Assembly: GCA_042691655.1 (NCBI GenBank)
Contig: CP170506.1
Coordinates: 5,394,001-5,458,000 of the forward strand
Origin: UBA695 sp042691655
GTDB taxonomy: Bacteria > Verrucomicrobiota > Verrucomicrobiia > Chthoniobacterales > Chthoniobacteraceae
Reading direction: 5' to 3'
Length of the DNA stretch: 64,000 nt
Both the position numbers and the translations under genes were made by a program. Below the pieces are notes generated by a model. It did not search any database. It worked only from the letters and a program-made list of their open reading frames with translations, and was not told the DNA's origin. Of the stretch, positions 16,580 to 24,885 are shown piece by piece. The first letter of the stretch is position 1, and the number at the start of each line of letters is the position of its first letter.

Positions 16580-16746
16580 AGAAGGGCCCCACTTTGCCGG
16601 AGTTCCTCCCCGGCGGCAAGCCCAACTAAACGGACAGGCCGGGGCAAAAACCCGGTGCCGGGGTGGTCGTTTCCCCCGAGGCCCCCGCATCTTTTTGCGA
16701 AAAATCCTTTCCGCGCATACCGGGATTCGTGTTCAATCACCGTTTG

Positions 16747-17484
16747 ATGTCAAACCACAGCCAGAGCCCCAAATTTAAGCGCATCGTTTTGAAAATTAGC
16801 GGCGAGGCATTGAGGGAACCCGGTAGCCGGGACACCATCTCGCCGAAGATCGCCGGTAACATCGCCCGCCAGATCCGCGAAGTCCATGAGCTCGGCGTGC
16901 AGGTCGCCGTCGTCGTGGGCGGCGGTAATATCTGGCGCGGCCTGGCCGCCAGCCATCGCGGCATGGAACGCACCGTGGCCGACTACATGGGCATGCTCGC
17001 CACCGTCATCAACGGCATGGCCCTCCAGAGCGCCCTCGAAGCCCAGGGCGTCGCCACGCGGGTCCAGACCGCCATCGAAATGAAGAACGTCGCCGAGCCC
17101 TTCATCCGCCGCCGCGCCATGCGTCACATGGAGCTGGGCCGGGTCGTCATCTTCGTCGCCGGAACCGGCAACCCCTTCTTCTCCACCGACACGACCGCCG
17201 CCTTGCGGGCCAGCGAACTCGGCGCGGAGGTCATCCTCAAAGCCACCAAAGTCGACGGTATTTACACCGCCGACCCGGCCAAAGACCCCACCGCCACGAA
17301 ATACGACAAGCTGACCTACACCGAGGCCCTCACCCAGCGCCTCGCCGTCATGGACTCCACCGCCTTCTCGCTTTGTATGGATAACAAGGTCCCGATCATC
17401 GTGTTCGACATGATGGCCGACGACAACATCAAGCGCGTCGTCCTGGGCGAGAAAGTCGGCACGCTCGTCTCCTCGGCTGAGTAA
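16747..17484 (+). CDS. pyrH: UMP kinase
   Basis: A 245-residue bacterial UMP kinase of the amino-acid kinase fold. Key blocks are RIVLKISGEAL, VVGGGNIWRG, VADYMGMLATVINGMAL, GTGNPFFSTDTTAALRA and KATKVDGIYTADP. It makes UDP from UMP in pyrimidine synthesis. frr follows after 33 bases, the common pyrH-frr pairing. ATG 16747 has no clear Shine-Dalgarno sequence, like most starts here. Confidence 0.97.
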   Translation: MSNHSQSPKFKRIVLKISGEALREPGSRDTISPKIAGNIARQIREVHELGVQVAVVVGGGNIWRGLAASHRGMERTVADYMGMLATVINGMALQSALEAQGVATRVQTAIEMKNVAEPFIRRRAMRHMELGRVVIFVAGTGNPFFSTDTTAALRASELGAEVILKATKVDGIYTADPAKDPTATKYDKLTYTEALTQRLAVMDSTAFSLCMDNKVPIIVFDMMADDNIKRVVLGEKVGTLVSSAE

Positions 17485-17517
17485 ATTTCCCTTTTCCCAC
17501 AAACCAAACGCACCTCT

Positions 17518-18078
17518 ATGAACTCTGACGACATTCTTCTGGAAACCGAGGACACCATGGACAAAGCCGTGGAATACATGAACCACGAATTTTCCAGCGT
17601 CCGCACCGGCAAAGCCTCGCCCGCGCTGGTGGAAAACATCGAGGTGCAAGCCTACGGCACCCCCATGCGGATGAAGCAGCTCGCCTTGATCACCACGCCC
17701 GAGCCCCGCCTGCTGGTCATCCAGCCCTTCGACATGAGCACCATGAAGGACATCGACCGGGGCATCCGCGAATCCAAGCTCGGCATCAACCCCACCATCG
17801 ACGGCAAGTTGATCCGCCTGCGCATCCCAGAGCTGAGCGAAGAACGCCGCCGCGACCTGTGTAAAACCGTCCGGACCATGGCCGAAGAAGCCCGCGTTCG
17901 CATCCGCTCCATCCGCCGCGACGGCATGGAAGGCCTTAAAAAGCTCGAAAAAGAGGGTGCCATCACCGAGGACGATCTCCGGACCAACGAAAAAGAAGTC
18001 CAGACCCTCACCGACAAATCCGTCAAAGCCATCGACGTGGCCGTGGCCGCCAAAGAGGCCGAAATCCTGAAAGTCTGA
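17518..18078 (+). CDS. frr: Ribosome recycling factor
   Basis: A 186-residue protein of standard RRF length. Motifs include FSSVRTGKASPALVE, YGTPMRMKQLA, IRESKLGINPTIDGKLIRLRIPELSEERR and a C-terminal LTDKSVKAID helix. With EF-G it splits the post-termination ribosome. It is downstream of pyrH and 8 bases before a small secreted protein gene. Confidence 0.97.
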   Translation: MNSDDILLETEDTMDKAVEYMNHEFSSVRTGKASPALVENIEVQAYGTPMRMKQLALITTPEPRLLVIQPFDMSTMKDIDRGIRESKLGINPTIDGKLIRLRIPELSEERRRDLCKTVRTMAEEARVRIRSIRRDGMEGLKKLEKEGAITEDDLRTNEKEVQTLTDKSVKAIDVAVAAKEAEILKV

Positions 18079-18086
18079 GTGACTTT

Positions 18087-18596
18087 ATGAACAAGCCCGC
18101 CCTTCTCCTCCTGGCCGCTGCCCTGGCCTTGCTGCCCGCCGGGCTCGCCCAAGCGCAAGTCGTCCGGCCCGCCCCGAACTTTTCCTGGGCCTCCGGGAAA
18201 ACGCTTCAAAGCTGGAGAGGGCAGCCCGTCGTGCTGGTCATCGCCCCGTCGCCGCTTTCCAAAGAATTCCGGGCGCAGGCGAAGAAAATCGAGCGCGACT
18301 ACCAGCAATTCGCCGCGCGGAAAGTCGTCTTCGTCGCCGTCTTCACCCAGCCTGGCGCGGAAAACGGCCCGCTTTGCACGAACATCCCCTTCGTCGTCGT
18401 GCCCAACGGCGCGGATATCGCGTGCCGTTACGGAACCCGCATCTTTAGCCTCAACGTCATCGGCCGCGACGGCAACCTCGACCTCTCCAGCGACAAAGTG
18501 GAATCCTCCTGGAAGATCATGGACATGATCCGCAACAACGCCGAGCAGCAAGCCTCCGAGCGCAAAGACCTGCGCATCACCCCCGTCATTCAGTAA
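18087..18596 (+). CDS. Secreted protein with possible thioredoxin-like fold
   Basis: A 169-residue protein with a signal peptide (about 1-23, ending AQA). The pattern of strands and helices (PNFSWASGKTLQSWRGQPVVLVIAPSPLSKEF, then VVFVAVFTQPG and a late CRYGTRIFSLNVIGRDGNL) resembles a thioredoxin/peroxiredoxin-like fold, with 'G KTLQSW RGQPVVLVI' like the usual start of such domains. The catalytic CxxC is absent, so any redox activity is doubtful. It follows frr closely and is probably co-transcribed. Confidence 0.7.
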   Translation: MNKPALLLLAAALALLPAGLAQAQVVRPAPNFSWASGKTLQSWRGQPVVLVIAPSPLSKEFRAQAKKIERDYQQFAARKVVFVAVFTQPGAENGPLCTNIPFVVVPNGADIACRYGTRIFSLNVIGRDGNLDLSSDKVESSWKIMDMIRNNAEQQASERKDLRITPVIQ

Positions 18597-18646
18597 AGCT
18601 CCTGCCCGGGCACGGCCTCGTGCTCCTCGTTCGGCCCGTCACTCCG
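18590..18646 (-). pseudogene. Partial duplicate of the C-terminus of the 19240 gene
   Basis: Read on the minus strand, this stretch encodes ...SDGPNEEHEAVPGQELY-stop. The protein at 19240-19530 ends ...LDGENYEFFEARPGQELY-stop, and the nucleotide ends (TAAAGCTCCTGCCCGGG on the plus strand) are also nearly the same. Only about 17 codons are left, in a frame different from that of the gene at 18639, so this looks like the remains of a duplication. Confidence 0.6.
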
Positions 18647-19007
18647 CTCCAAAAACCAGCAATCCGCCCGGTGTGCTAACGACGATCTTCGTAGGGTCTT
18701 GACCATAGCAAAACCGCTGCACCCGTTCGGAGGCCGCGGGCGCGCGCAGCAGGAAGGAAATCGACGTTCCCCGCGCGATCCGCAGCGGAAATTCCGCCGG
18801 AGTAAAAAGCTCGGTCCCGTTCTCCACCGTCACGAGCAGGGGAAACCCCGCGTCCACATGCACGGCATGGATTTCCAAATCCGCCGAGGCGAGGCTGGTG
18901 ATTTCGAGCAGCGAAACAATCCAGTGATCGAAGCTCGTGACGGCCAGGGGGCAGTCGGCGGGGGGTGTCAATGGGCGGAAGCGTACTAGATGTCCTTCTT
19001 TCTTCAT
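18639..19007 (-). CDS. Hypothetical protein
   Basis: A 122-residue protein without a signal peptide or membrane segment. It looks beta-rich (LEIHAVHVDAGFPLLVTVENGTELF, ISFLLRAPA). I recognise no family. ATG 19007 is chosen because the longer frame begins with a Pro/Arg-rich stretch of no clear character. Its 3' end runs into the duplicated tail of the neighbouring gene, in another frame, so the C-terminus may have been reshaped by a frameshift. Confidence 0.5.
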   Translation of the reverse strand: MKKEGHLVRFRPLTPPADCPLAVTSFDHWIVSLLEITSLASADLEIHAVHVDAGFPLLVTVENGTELFTPAEFPLRIARGTSISFLLRAPAASERVQRFCYGQDPTKIVVSTPGGLLVFGAE

Positions 19008-19239
19008 AAACCTGGGAGCCCAGGCAAAAAGAAGGGCGCGACCCGAATCGCGTGGGACCGAAGGCCCTAGGAAGCCTGCCACCAAACGCGACCGAGCCGC
19101 GCCGATTGACGGCGTGGCGGTAAGCGTTGGTGGCGAAAATTTCCTAGGTTTCCGGTCGCCCAACTTCTGCCTGCGCAGATAAAATTAAGATTTGAGGGGG
19201 TAATATCGCATCCGACCTCGTGGGCGTCAAACGTTCAGT

Positions 19240-19530
19240 TCAATAAAGCTCCTGCCCGGGGCGGGCCTCGAAGAACTCGTAGTTCTCCCCGTCCAGGTGG
19301 TTAACGAACGCCCAGCCGTGCCAGAGTGCGAAAGCCTCCGCATGCACCGGATCGCCGATCTGCGCCATCTCCGCGCGCGTGGCCACATAGTAGCGCCCCT
19401 GTCGCCGGATGCCCGCCTCGATCCGCTGTTCCACCGCCGCCAGTTCCGTACCCATTTCCCTAGGAATCGGTTGCCGGGGAACTTCCTGCCGCCCCTGCCC
19501 CTCGTCATGCCCAAAAAGCGAGCGTATCAT
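19240..19530 (-). CDS. Small hypothetical protein
   Basis: A 96-residue protein. It starts MIRSLFGHDEGQG and ends FEARPGQELY. A central RRQGRYYVATRAEMAQIGD and HAEAFALWHGWAFVNHL have the look of a folded small domain, but no family is recognised. A fragment of its C-terminus is repeated at 18590-18646. It is divergent from the DEAD-box helicase gene, with 119 bases between the starts. Confidence 0.6.
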   Translation of the reverse strand: MIRSLFGHDEGQGRQEVPRQPIPREMGTELAAVEQRIEAGIRRQGRYYVATRAEMAQIGDPVHAEAFALWHGWAFVNHLDGENYEFFEARPGQELY

Positions 19531-19649
19531 AAGCGTGGTGAATTAGTTGTTAATAACTGAATAAGTAACGCTTTAAGAAAGCCCCCTTCGCTTCACCTTG
19601 CAAGCGGTTTTCCCTTGTGAGATGGCCCTCTTCGCTTAATCTGTCTGGA

Positions 19650-20858
19650 ATGTCATTTTGGGAGTTTGGACTTTCCGAGTCCGTTATTCATGGGGTGCAG
19701 TCGATGGGGTACATCGATCCGTCACCGATTCAACTTCGCGCTTTCCCGGTAGTTCTGTCCGGGCGCGATATGATTGCCTCTGCCCAGACGGGTACCGGCA
19801 AGACCGCAGCGTTTGGCCTACCCATCCTGACGAAGCTTGGAGCGCACCGCCCCGGCGGCAAACCGCGCTGCCTGGTCCTGGAGCCGACCCGCGAGCTGGC
19901 CGCCCAGGTCGAGACCGCTTTTCGTGATTTCAGCCGCTTCAACGACCTGACCTGCACCGTCCTCTACGGCGGCGTCGGCTACGGCAAGCAGCGCGATGAC
20001 CTCAAACGGGGCATCGACAGCGTGATCGCCACCCCGGGCCGTCTCCTCGACCATCTTGAACAGGGCGACATTGACCTTTCCCAAATCGAAATCCTCGTCC
20101 TGGACGAAGTCGACCGGATGCTCGACATGGGCTTCCTGCCGCAGGTGCGCCGGATCGTCGAGCAGTGCAACAAAGAGCGCCAGACGCTCTTCTTTTCCGC
20201 CACCATCCCGCCGGAGCTCCAGAGCCTCACCCAGTGGGTCGTGCGCGACCCGATGATCATCGAGATCGGCCATAGCACGAGCCCCGCCGACACCATCACC
20301 CATGCCCTTTACCCCGTCTCGCGGGATCAGAAATTCGACCTCCTCCTGGCGCTCCTGACGAAGATCAACTACACCAGCGTGCTGGTCTTCTGCCGCACCA
20401 AGGTCGGCGCGGATTCCGTCGCCGCCAAGCTCAAGACGAACAAACTTTCCGTCGTCGCCCTCCACTCCAACCGCACCCAGAGCGAACGCATGGACGCCCT
20501 GGCCGGGTTCAAGTCGGACAAGTACGACATCATGGTCGCCACGGACATCGCCGCGCGCGGCATCGACATCGCGGGCGTCTCGCACGTCATCAACTTTGAC
20601 GTGCCGCAGCACCCCGAGGACTACGTCCACCGCATCGGCCGCACGGGCCGCGCCGAAGCCACCGGCGAAGCCTTCACGATCTTCACCGGCGAGGACCTCG
20701 AATACGTCACCCGTATCGAGCACTACATCAGCGCGAAAATCGAGCGCAAGAAGCTGGAAGGCTTCCCTTACCTCTACTGCGCGCTCTTTGCCGACGAAGT
20801 TCCCGGCGCCGCACCGCGTGCGGTCCGCCGCCGCCCATCGGGCCGCAGACGCAGCTAG
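19650..20858 (+). CDS. DEAD-box RNA helicase (RhlE-like) with a DEVD motif II
   Basis: A 402-residue helicase. It has the Q motif PSPIQLRAFP, Walker A AQTGTGKTAAF, PTRELAAQ, TPGRLLDHL, motif II DEVDRMLDMGF, motif III SAT, and HRIGRTGRA. Motif II is DEVD, not DEAD, a conservative change that still keeps both acidic residues. The C-terminus is short and basic (RRRPSGRRRS), as in RNA-binding RhlE-type proteins. Roles in RNA unwinding, ribosome assembly or cold adaptation are family knowledge. ATG 19650 is preferred over an upstream GTG because it begins MSFWEFGLS, the usual RhlE-type start. Confidence 0.93.
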   Translation: MSFWEFGLSESVIHGVQSMGYIDPSPIQLRAFPVVLSGRDMIASAQTGTGKTAAFGLPILTKLGAHRPGGKPRCLVLEPTRELAAQVETAFRDFSRFNDLTCTVLYGGVGYGKQRDDLKRGIDSVIATPGRLLDHLEQGDIDLSQIEILVLDEVDRMLDMGFLPQVRRIVEQCNKERQTLFFSATIPPELQSLTQWVVRDPMIIEIGHSTSPADTITHALYPVSRDQKFDLLLALLTKINYTSVLVFCRTKVGADSVAAKLKTNKLSVVALHSNRTQSERMDALAGFKSDKYDIMVATDIAARGIDIAGVSHVINFDVPQHPEDYVHRIGRTGRAEATGEAFTIFTGEDLEYVTRIEHYISAKIERKKLEGFPYLYCALFADEVPGAAPRAVRRRPSGRRRS

Positions 20859-20962
20859 TACGGCCACCGCCGCTAAATTTATTTTCAGGCCCCGGTTCGT
20901 TGACAAGCAGCCGGGGTCGCGTATCAGTAAGAACCCCTTATGATAACCGAGGGGTTTCACCG

Positions 20963-21217
20963 ATGCGAAGATATCTTGTTTTCACCTACTATGCGGGCCG
21001 TCCCCTGGGCGGCTACAACGACTTCCTGGACTCTTTCTCCAGCCTCCACGAAGCACTTGCGAATCTGCTCGAAGAGACCGGGCGCTACTACCAGATCGTG
21101 GATCGCAACACGATGCGCATTGTGAAACAAGGCCTTACCGCGTTCAAAAACTACGACCCGAAAGCCTTCCGCCGGGAGGAAGGGACCGAGCCGAAACCAA
21201 ATTCCGGCGCGGAGTAG
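20963..21217 (+). CDS. Small hypothetical protein
   Basis: An 84-residue protein. It begins MRRYLVFTYYAGRPLGGYNDFLDSF, then a helical SLHEALANLLEE, and an acidic/basic tail. No membrane segment or known motif is visible. It follows the helicase gene by about 100 bases on the same strand and ends just before the efflux operon on the other strand. The composition is coding-like, but function is unknown. Confidence 0.6.
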   Translation: MRRYLVFTYYAGRPLGGYNDFLDSFSSLHEALANLLEETGRYYQIVDRNTMRIVKQGLTAFKNYDPKAFRREEGTEPKPNSGAE

Positions 21218-21227
21218 TTTTGCTGGA

Positions 21228-22103
21228 TCAGCGCACGATCACCGTGGCCGTCTGACCCGCGACGAGGTGGACCGCTTGCGGCACCTCGTCGAGCATCACC
21301 CGCACCGGCACGCGCTGCGCCAGGCGCACCCAGCTGAAGGTCGGGTTGACGTTCGCCAGAAGGCGCGTGGAATCCGAGCGCTCGCGGTCCTCGATGCCCG
21401 AGGCGATGCTCACCACGCGGCCCGCGAGGGGGACCGCGCCGCCCATCAGCCTCACCTTGACCGCCGCCCCCACGCAAACGTGCCGCAGCTTGGTCTCCTC
21501 GAAATAGCCCGCCACGTAGAACGAATCGCCGTCCACCAGCGCCGTCACCGCCTGGCCCGCCGTCACGTAGTTGCCCTCACGCAGCGAGAAATTCGTCAGC
21601 GTCCCGTTCACCGGCGCTTTGATTTCCGAACGCTCCAAATTGAGCTTCGCCACATCGCGCTCCACCAGTGCGTGCCGCCAGGAGGCTTCGTTCTGGGCGG
21701 CGGTCGTCGTTACCTCGTCGATTTTTAATTCCGAGACCCCCTGGCCCTGAAGCTTCTGGTACCGGTCCGCATTGCGCCGGGCCAGTTGCATCGCGGCGTC
21801 GGCGCTGGCCACGTTCGCCTCGCATTGCTGGAGAGCCAGCTCGAAGCGGGCGCGGTCCACGCGAAAGAGTACATCGCCCTTCCGCACGGTCTGGTCATCG
21901 CGCACCAGCACCTCGCTCACGAGCCCGGAGACATCCGGCGCGATCCGGACCACGTCGGCGCAGACCCGCCCGTCGCGCGTCCACGGCTGCTCCATGTAAT
22001 AGTCCCACATGAACCAGCTCGCCAAGGCGGCGAGAACGACCATACTGAGTGTGATAGCGATGCGGAGCATAAAAAAGCGGAATGGTTTCACGGAAAGAGG
22101 CAA
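21228..22103 (-). CDS. HlyD-family membrane fusion protein (AaeA-like)
   Basis: A 291-residue periplasmic adaptor. An N-terminal anchor (about 11-32) is followed by RDGRVCADVVRIAPDVSGLVSEVLV (first half of the lipoyl domain), an alpha-hairpin (about 85-145), and the second lipoyl half RSEIKAPVNGTLTNFSLREGNYV. The barrel part follows. It links an inner-membrane pump to an outer-membrane channel. It is the last gene of the operon with the DUF1656 and FUSC genes, the same set as aaeXAB. The start may be ATG 22103 or 22070. Confidence 0.9.
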   Translation of the reverse strand: MPLSVKPFRFFMLRIAITLSMVVLAALASWFMWDYYMEQPWTRDGRVCADVVRIAPDVSGLVSEVLVRDDQTVRKGDVLFRVDRARFELALQQCEANVASADAAMQLARRNADRYQKLQGQGVSELKIDEVTTTAAQNEASWRHALVERDVAKLNLERSEIKAPVNGTLTNFSLREGNYVTAGQAVTALVDGDSFYVAGYFEETKLRHVCVGAAVKVRLMGGAVPLAGRVVSIASGIEDRERSDSTRLLANVNPTFSWVRLAQRVPVRVMLDEVPQAVHLVAGQTATVIVR

Positions 22104-22297
22104 TGGCTGAAAAGAACAACGGCCCCGAGGAGAACGAGAAAGAGCGCGGAATCAAACAGCGCCCGGTGCCAGATAAACCGGTACGCGCCGAGCCGGGCGA
22201 GCACGCGGCAGACGCCTTCCTTAAGCCCGAACGCCACGGCCGAGTAAACGAGCAGCGCGGGCAGCAGCACGCCGAAAAAATCAAATTCGCTGATCAT
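22088..22297 (-). CDS. DUF1656 small membrane protein (AaeX-like)
   Basis: A 69-residue protein with two hydrophobic helices. It begins ISEFDFFGVLLPALLVYSAV, the usual DUF1656 (AaeX) signature. Such proteins are found with AaeA/AaeB-type efflux pumps, but their role is unknown. Its start overlaps the FUSC stop by four bases and its end overlaps the next gene, so translation is coupled. Confidence 0.88.
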   Translation of the reverse strand: MISEFDFFGVLLPALLVYSAVAFGLKEGVCRVLARLGAYRFIWHRALFDSALFLVLLGAVVLFSHCLFP

Positions 22298-24363
22298 ACG
22301 GGGTAACTCTGGTTATGCAAAGCGGCGGTTTGGAACGGAGCCTCCTGCGGGAAGAGGCATCGCCGCAGGCCGATTCCCGCGTGGAGCAGCGTCGTGCCTG
22401 CACCGCTACGCAGGGCGGGGTCCAGCAGGCGCTCGATCGCGCCGTCGATCTCCGCCAGCAGCGAAGGGCCGGGTTGCAATCCCGGGTCGGAGAGCTTGGC
22501 GCGGAAGTGCGCTTTCAAGGCCGCCATCAGCGTCCCGGCGGTCTCCGCTTCGCCGTCCAAAAGGCCCGTTTGCTCGCGCTGCGCGTCGGCGATGTTCAAG
22601 CCCACGCGCAGATCGGCCAGCAGATCGGCGGCGTGAACCTCCGAGTCCTCCGGCAGCGCGGCAAGCCGTGGGACCAGCAGCCCCAGGCGGTCCACCATCC
22701 GGCGCACAAAGACGCCGCTTTCCGCGCCCCGGTCGGTGAGGCGCGCCACGTCGGCCCAGACGGCCTTCAAGATTCGCCGCGCACTCTTCTCGGCAGGGAA
22801 CACGCGGAGCACCGCGATAACCACCATCCCCAGGAAGCCCGCGACCAGCGAGCCCATGTTATTGTTGATGTAGTAATCGACGTCCGGGTTGAGCGCGGCC
22901 TCGAGGTTCAGAAAAATGCAGCTATTGATGATCCCGTCGAGCGCGATGGGCCGCCATTTGTTAGTCGCCAGCAGCGCCCCGCAGACCAGGAAATACGGGG
23001 CCATCACCAGCACGAGCATTGGGAAACCGTCGATCCGGGGGAGAATCCTGAACGTATAAAACGCCCCCACGCCAAACGTGGCGAGCAAGGTCCAGACATG
23101 CGCCTTGTGGATCGGGATGGGGTTATCCGTCACCGAGAAAATGCAGCAGAAAATCGCTGTCAACTGCGCGGCCAGCCAACCGTCGTTCCAGCCCGTCTCG
23201 ATCCAGAAGGCGCACGCGGTCAGCATCCCCACCAGGGCGGCGAATGTCGAGATCCCCGCCGCGCCGTAATCGCGGTGCAGCTTCGGCTCGCCCGCGATGC
23301 GCGCCGCCGTTTCGAGATGCCCGGGAATGCCGTCGCTGCCCGTCGCCACGGCCCGCCGCAGGACGCGGCAATCCTCCCACATGTCCATCAAATCCCAGAG
23401 CCGCAGGCAGAGGTTGAACTCCAAAAGCGAGCGCCAGTCCGGCTCTCCGCGCACGCTCCGGTCGATGCGGCAAATCTCCCAGCGCAGCCGCTCCGCCGTA
23501 TCGGCTTCGGCGTCCATCCCATCGTCAATCCAGGCGGAAACGCGGTCCAGCAGCGAGCGCATCCGCAGCGGAATGCCGCCCGCGCTTTGCTGTAAGGCCG
23601 TGATCCGGTCGCCCACTGCCGAGAGCAGCGGAACGAGCGCCGTCATGTGCTGCTCCAGCACCGTGAGCTGCTCCCGTGCGTGCGGGGGGACGGAGGTGTC
23701 GTAGGGCAGGTACGAGATCAGCGCGACGAGGCCCGTGGTATCCGCCGCCATCTTTTGCGCGTCGGCCCGGCTGGCCTCATCCGCCGAGTGGCCGGAGAGG
23801 ACGTCGAGCGTCCAGCGTTCCGCGTCGGCCAGCCAGCCGTCGATGCGCGCCGTCAGCTCCGGCCCCACGTGGCGGGGAAACACCACGCGGTTGACCACGG
23901 CAGCGCAGACAATACCCAGAATGATTTCCTGCACGCGCAACACCGCCGTATCGAAAATGGAGCCCGGGTTGCCGACGCTCGCAAAGCCGATAATCGCCGC
24001 CGTGTAGCCCGCCAGCAGAAAGAAATAAGAGCGCGGCGTGCGATCGAGCTGGCTAATAAAAAAACAGAGCCCAAGCCACCCCGCGAGCGCCAGGCAGAGC
24101 AGCACCGGCGCGTTGACGAGATTGGGCACCAGCAGCACCGTCACCGCCGCGCCGATGAACGTGCCGCCCACGCGGTAAAACGCCTTGGAGGTCATCGCGC
24201 CCGAGAGCGGTTGCGAAACGATGTAGACCGTCGCCATTGCCCAGCTCGGCTTCGAAAAGTTGAACCGGAACGCCACCCAAAGCGCCAGCATCGAGGCGAA
24301 AAACGTCTTGAGCGAAAAAATCAGTTCATCGCGCCCGATCGGCGCACCCGCCACTCTAATCAT
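22294..24363 (-). CDS. FUSC-family transporter (AaeB-like)
   Basis: A 689-residue protein of the fusaric-acid resistance/AaeB family. The N-terminal half has a cluster of membrane helices (LKTFFASMLALWVAFRFNFS, SKPSWAMATVYIVSQPLSGA is typical), then a long soluble region, then a second helix cluster (about 365-520). Family members export aromatic acids such as p-hydroxybenzoate with a HlyD-type partner. ATG 24363 is chosen because the longer frame adds an unusual Ser/Arg/Lys-rich lead that is the shadow of the MarR gene. It overlaps the MarR stop by eight bases. Confidence 0.93.
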   Translation of the reverse strand: MIRVAGAPIGRDELIFSLKTFFASMLALWVAFRFNFSKPSWAMATVYIVSQPLSGAMTSKAFYRVGGTFIGAAVTVLLVPNLVNAPVLLCLALAGWLGLCFFISQLDRTPRSYFFLLAGYTAAIIGFASVGNPGSIFDTAVLRVQEIILGIVCAAVVNRVVFPRHVGPELTARIDGWLADAERWTLDVLSGHSADEASRADAQKMAADTTGLVALISYLPYDTSVPPHAREQLTVLEQHMTALVPLLSAVGDRITALQQSAGGIPLRMRSLLDRVSAWIDDGMDAEADTAERLRWEICRIDRSVRGEPDWRSLLEFNLCLRLWDLMDMWEDCRVLRRAVATGSDGIPGHLETAARIAGEPKLHRDYGAAGISTFAALVGMLTACAFWIETGWNDGWLAAQLTAIFCCIFSVTDNPIPIHKAHVWTLLATFGVGAFYTFRILPRIDGFPMLVLVMAPYFLVCGALLATNKWRPIALDGIINSCIFLNLEAALNPDVDYYINNNMGSLVAGFLGMVVIAVLRVFPAEKSARRILKAVWADVARLTDRGAESGVFVRRMVDRLGLLVPRLAALPEDSEVHAADLLADLRVGLNIADAQREQTGLLDGEAETAGTLMAALKAHFRAKLSDPGLQPGPSLLAEIDGAIERLLDPALRSGAGTTLLHAGIGLRRCLFPQEAPFQTAALHNQSYPV

Positions 24364-24817
24364 TCCCTTCCTTCTCCGAAATAATACCCAGTAACGTTTG
24401 CTCCACCGCTTCCAGCGTTTTGACCGTGAGGGCCAAGTCCTCCTTGGGGACCTTTGCCATGAACTGCTTGCGCATTCCGTCGACCACGCGCTCGATTTCC
24501 AGCCCGCGCTCGCGCCCTTTTTCCGTGAGCGAGAGGATTTTCGCGCGGCGGTCGGTGGCGTCCTCCTTGCGCGTGATGAGCTTTTCGGCCACCAGTAGAT
24601 CAATGATCCGCACGAGCGAGGGCCCTTCGAGCCCCAGCTCGTCGGCGATGGCTCCCTGGCGCACGTGATCGTTGCGCGTGAGGACCAGCAGCGGCAGCGC
24701 CATGGCTTGTGAGAGACCGCAATCCGCCAGCGCCTGATCGGCCAACCGCCGCCAGAGGCGGGAGATGCTGATCACGACGCGCCCAAAGTGAGCCCGGTTG
24801 CGGTTCTTTTCGTTCAT
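24356..24817 (-). CDS. MarR-family transcriptional regulator
   Basis: A 153-residue protein. The winged-helix core carries VRQGAIADELGLEGPSLVRIIDLLVAEKLITRKEDATDRRAKILSLTEKG in family order, with the wing Asp-Arg-Arg that contacts DNA. Such dimers bind short palindromes and release on binding small phenolic or aromatic ligands. It is first in the operon with a FUSC pump, and a palindrome sits 8 bases ahead of its start, so it probably represses the whole operon. Confidence 0.93.
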   Translation of the reverse strand: MNEKNRNRAHFGRVVISISRLWRRLADQALADCGLSQAMALPLLVLTRNDHVRQGAIADELGLEGPSLVRIIDLLVAEKLITRKEDATDRRAKILSLTEKGRERGLEIERVVDGMRKQFMAKVPKEDLALTVKTLEAVEQTLLGIISEKEGND

Positions 24818-24824
24818 CGGTGAA

Positions 24825-24842
24825 TAGATAACATGTGATCTA
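24825..24842 (-). promoter_or_regulatory. Likely MarR operator (18-bp palindrome)
   Basis: TAGATAACATGTGATCTA is a near-perfect palindrome with one mismatched base pair. It ends 8 bases before the marR start codon, in the short gap to priA. Size, symmetry and place fit an autoregulatory MarR operator. Confidence 0.6.
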
Positions 24843-24885
24843 TTTGCGTGAAAAGTATTTTATCTGCCGCCGGGACCGGAGCCGG

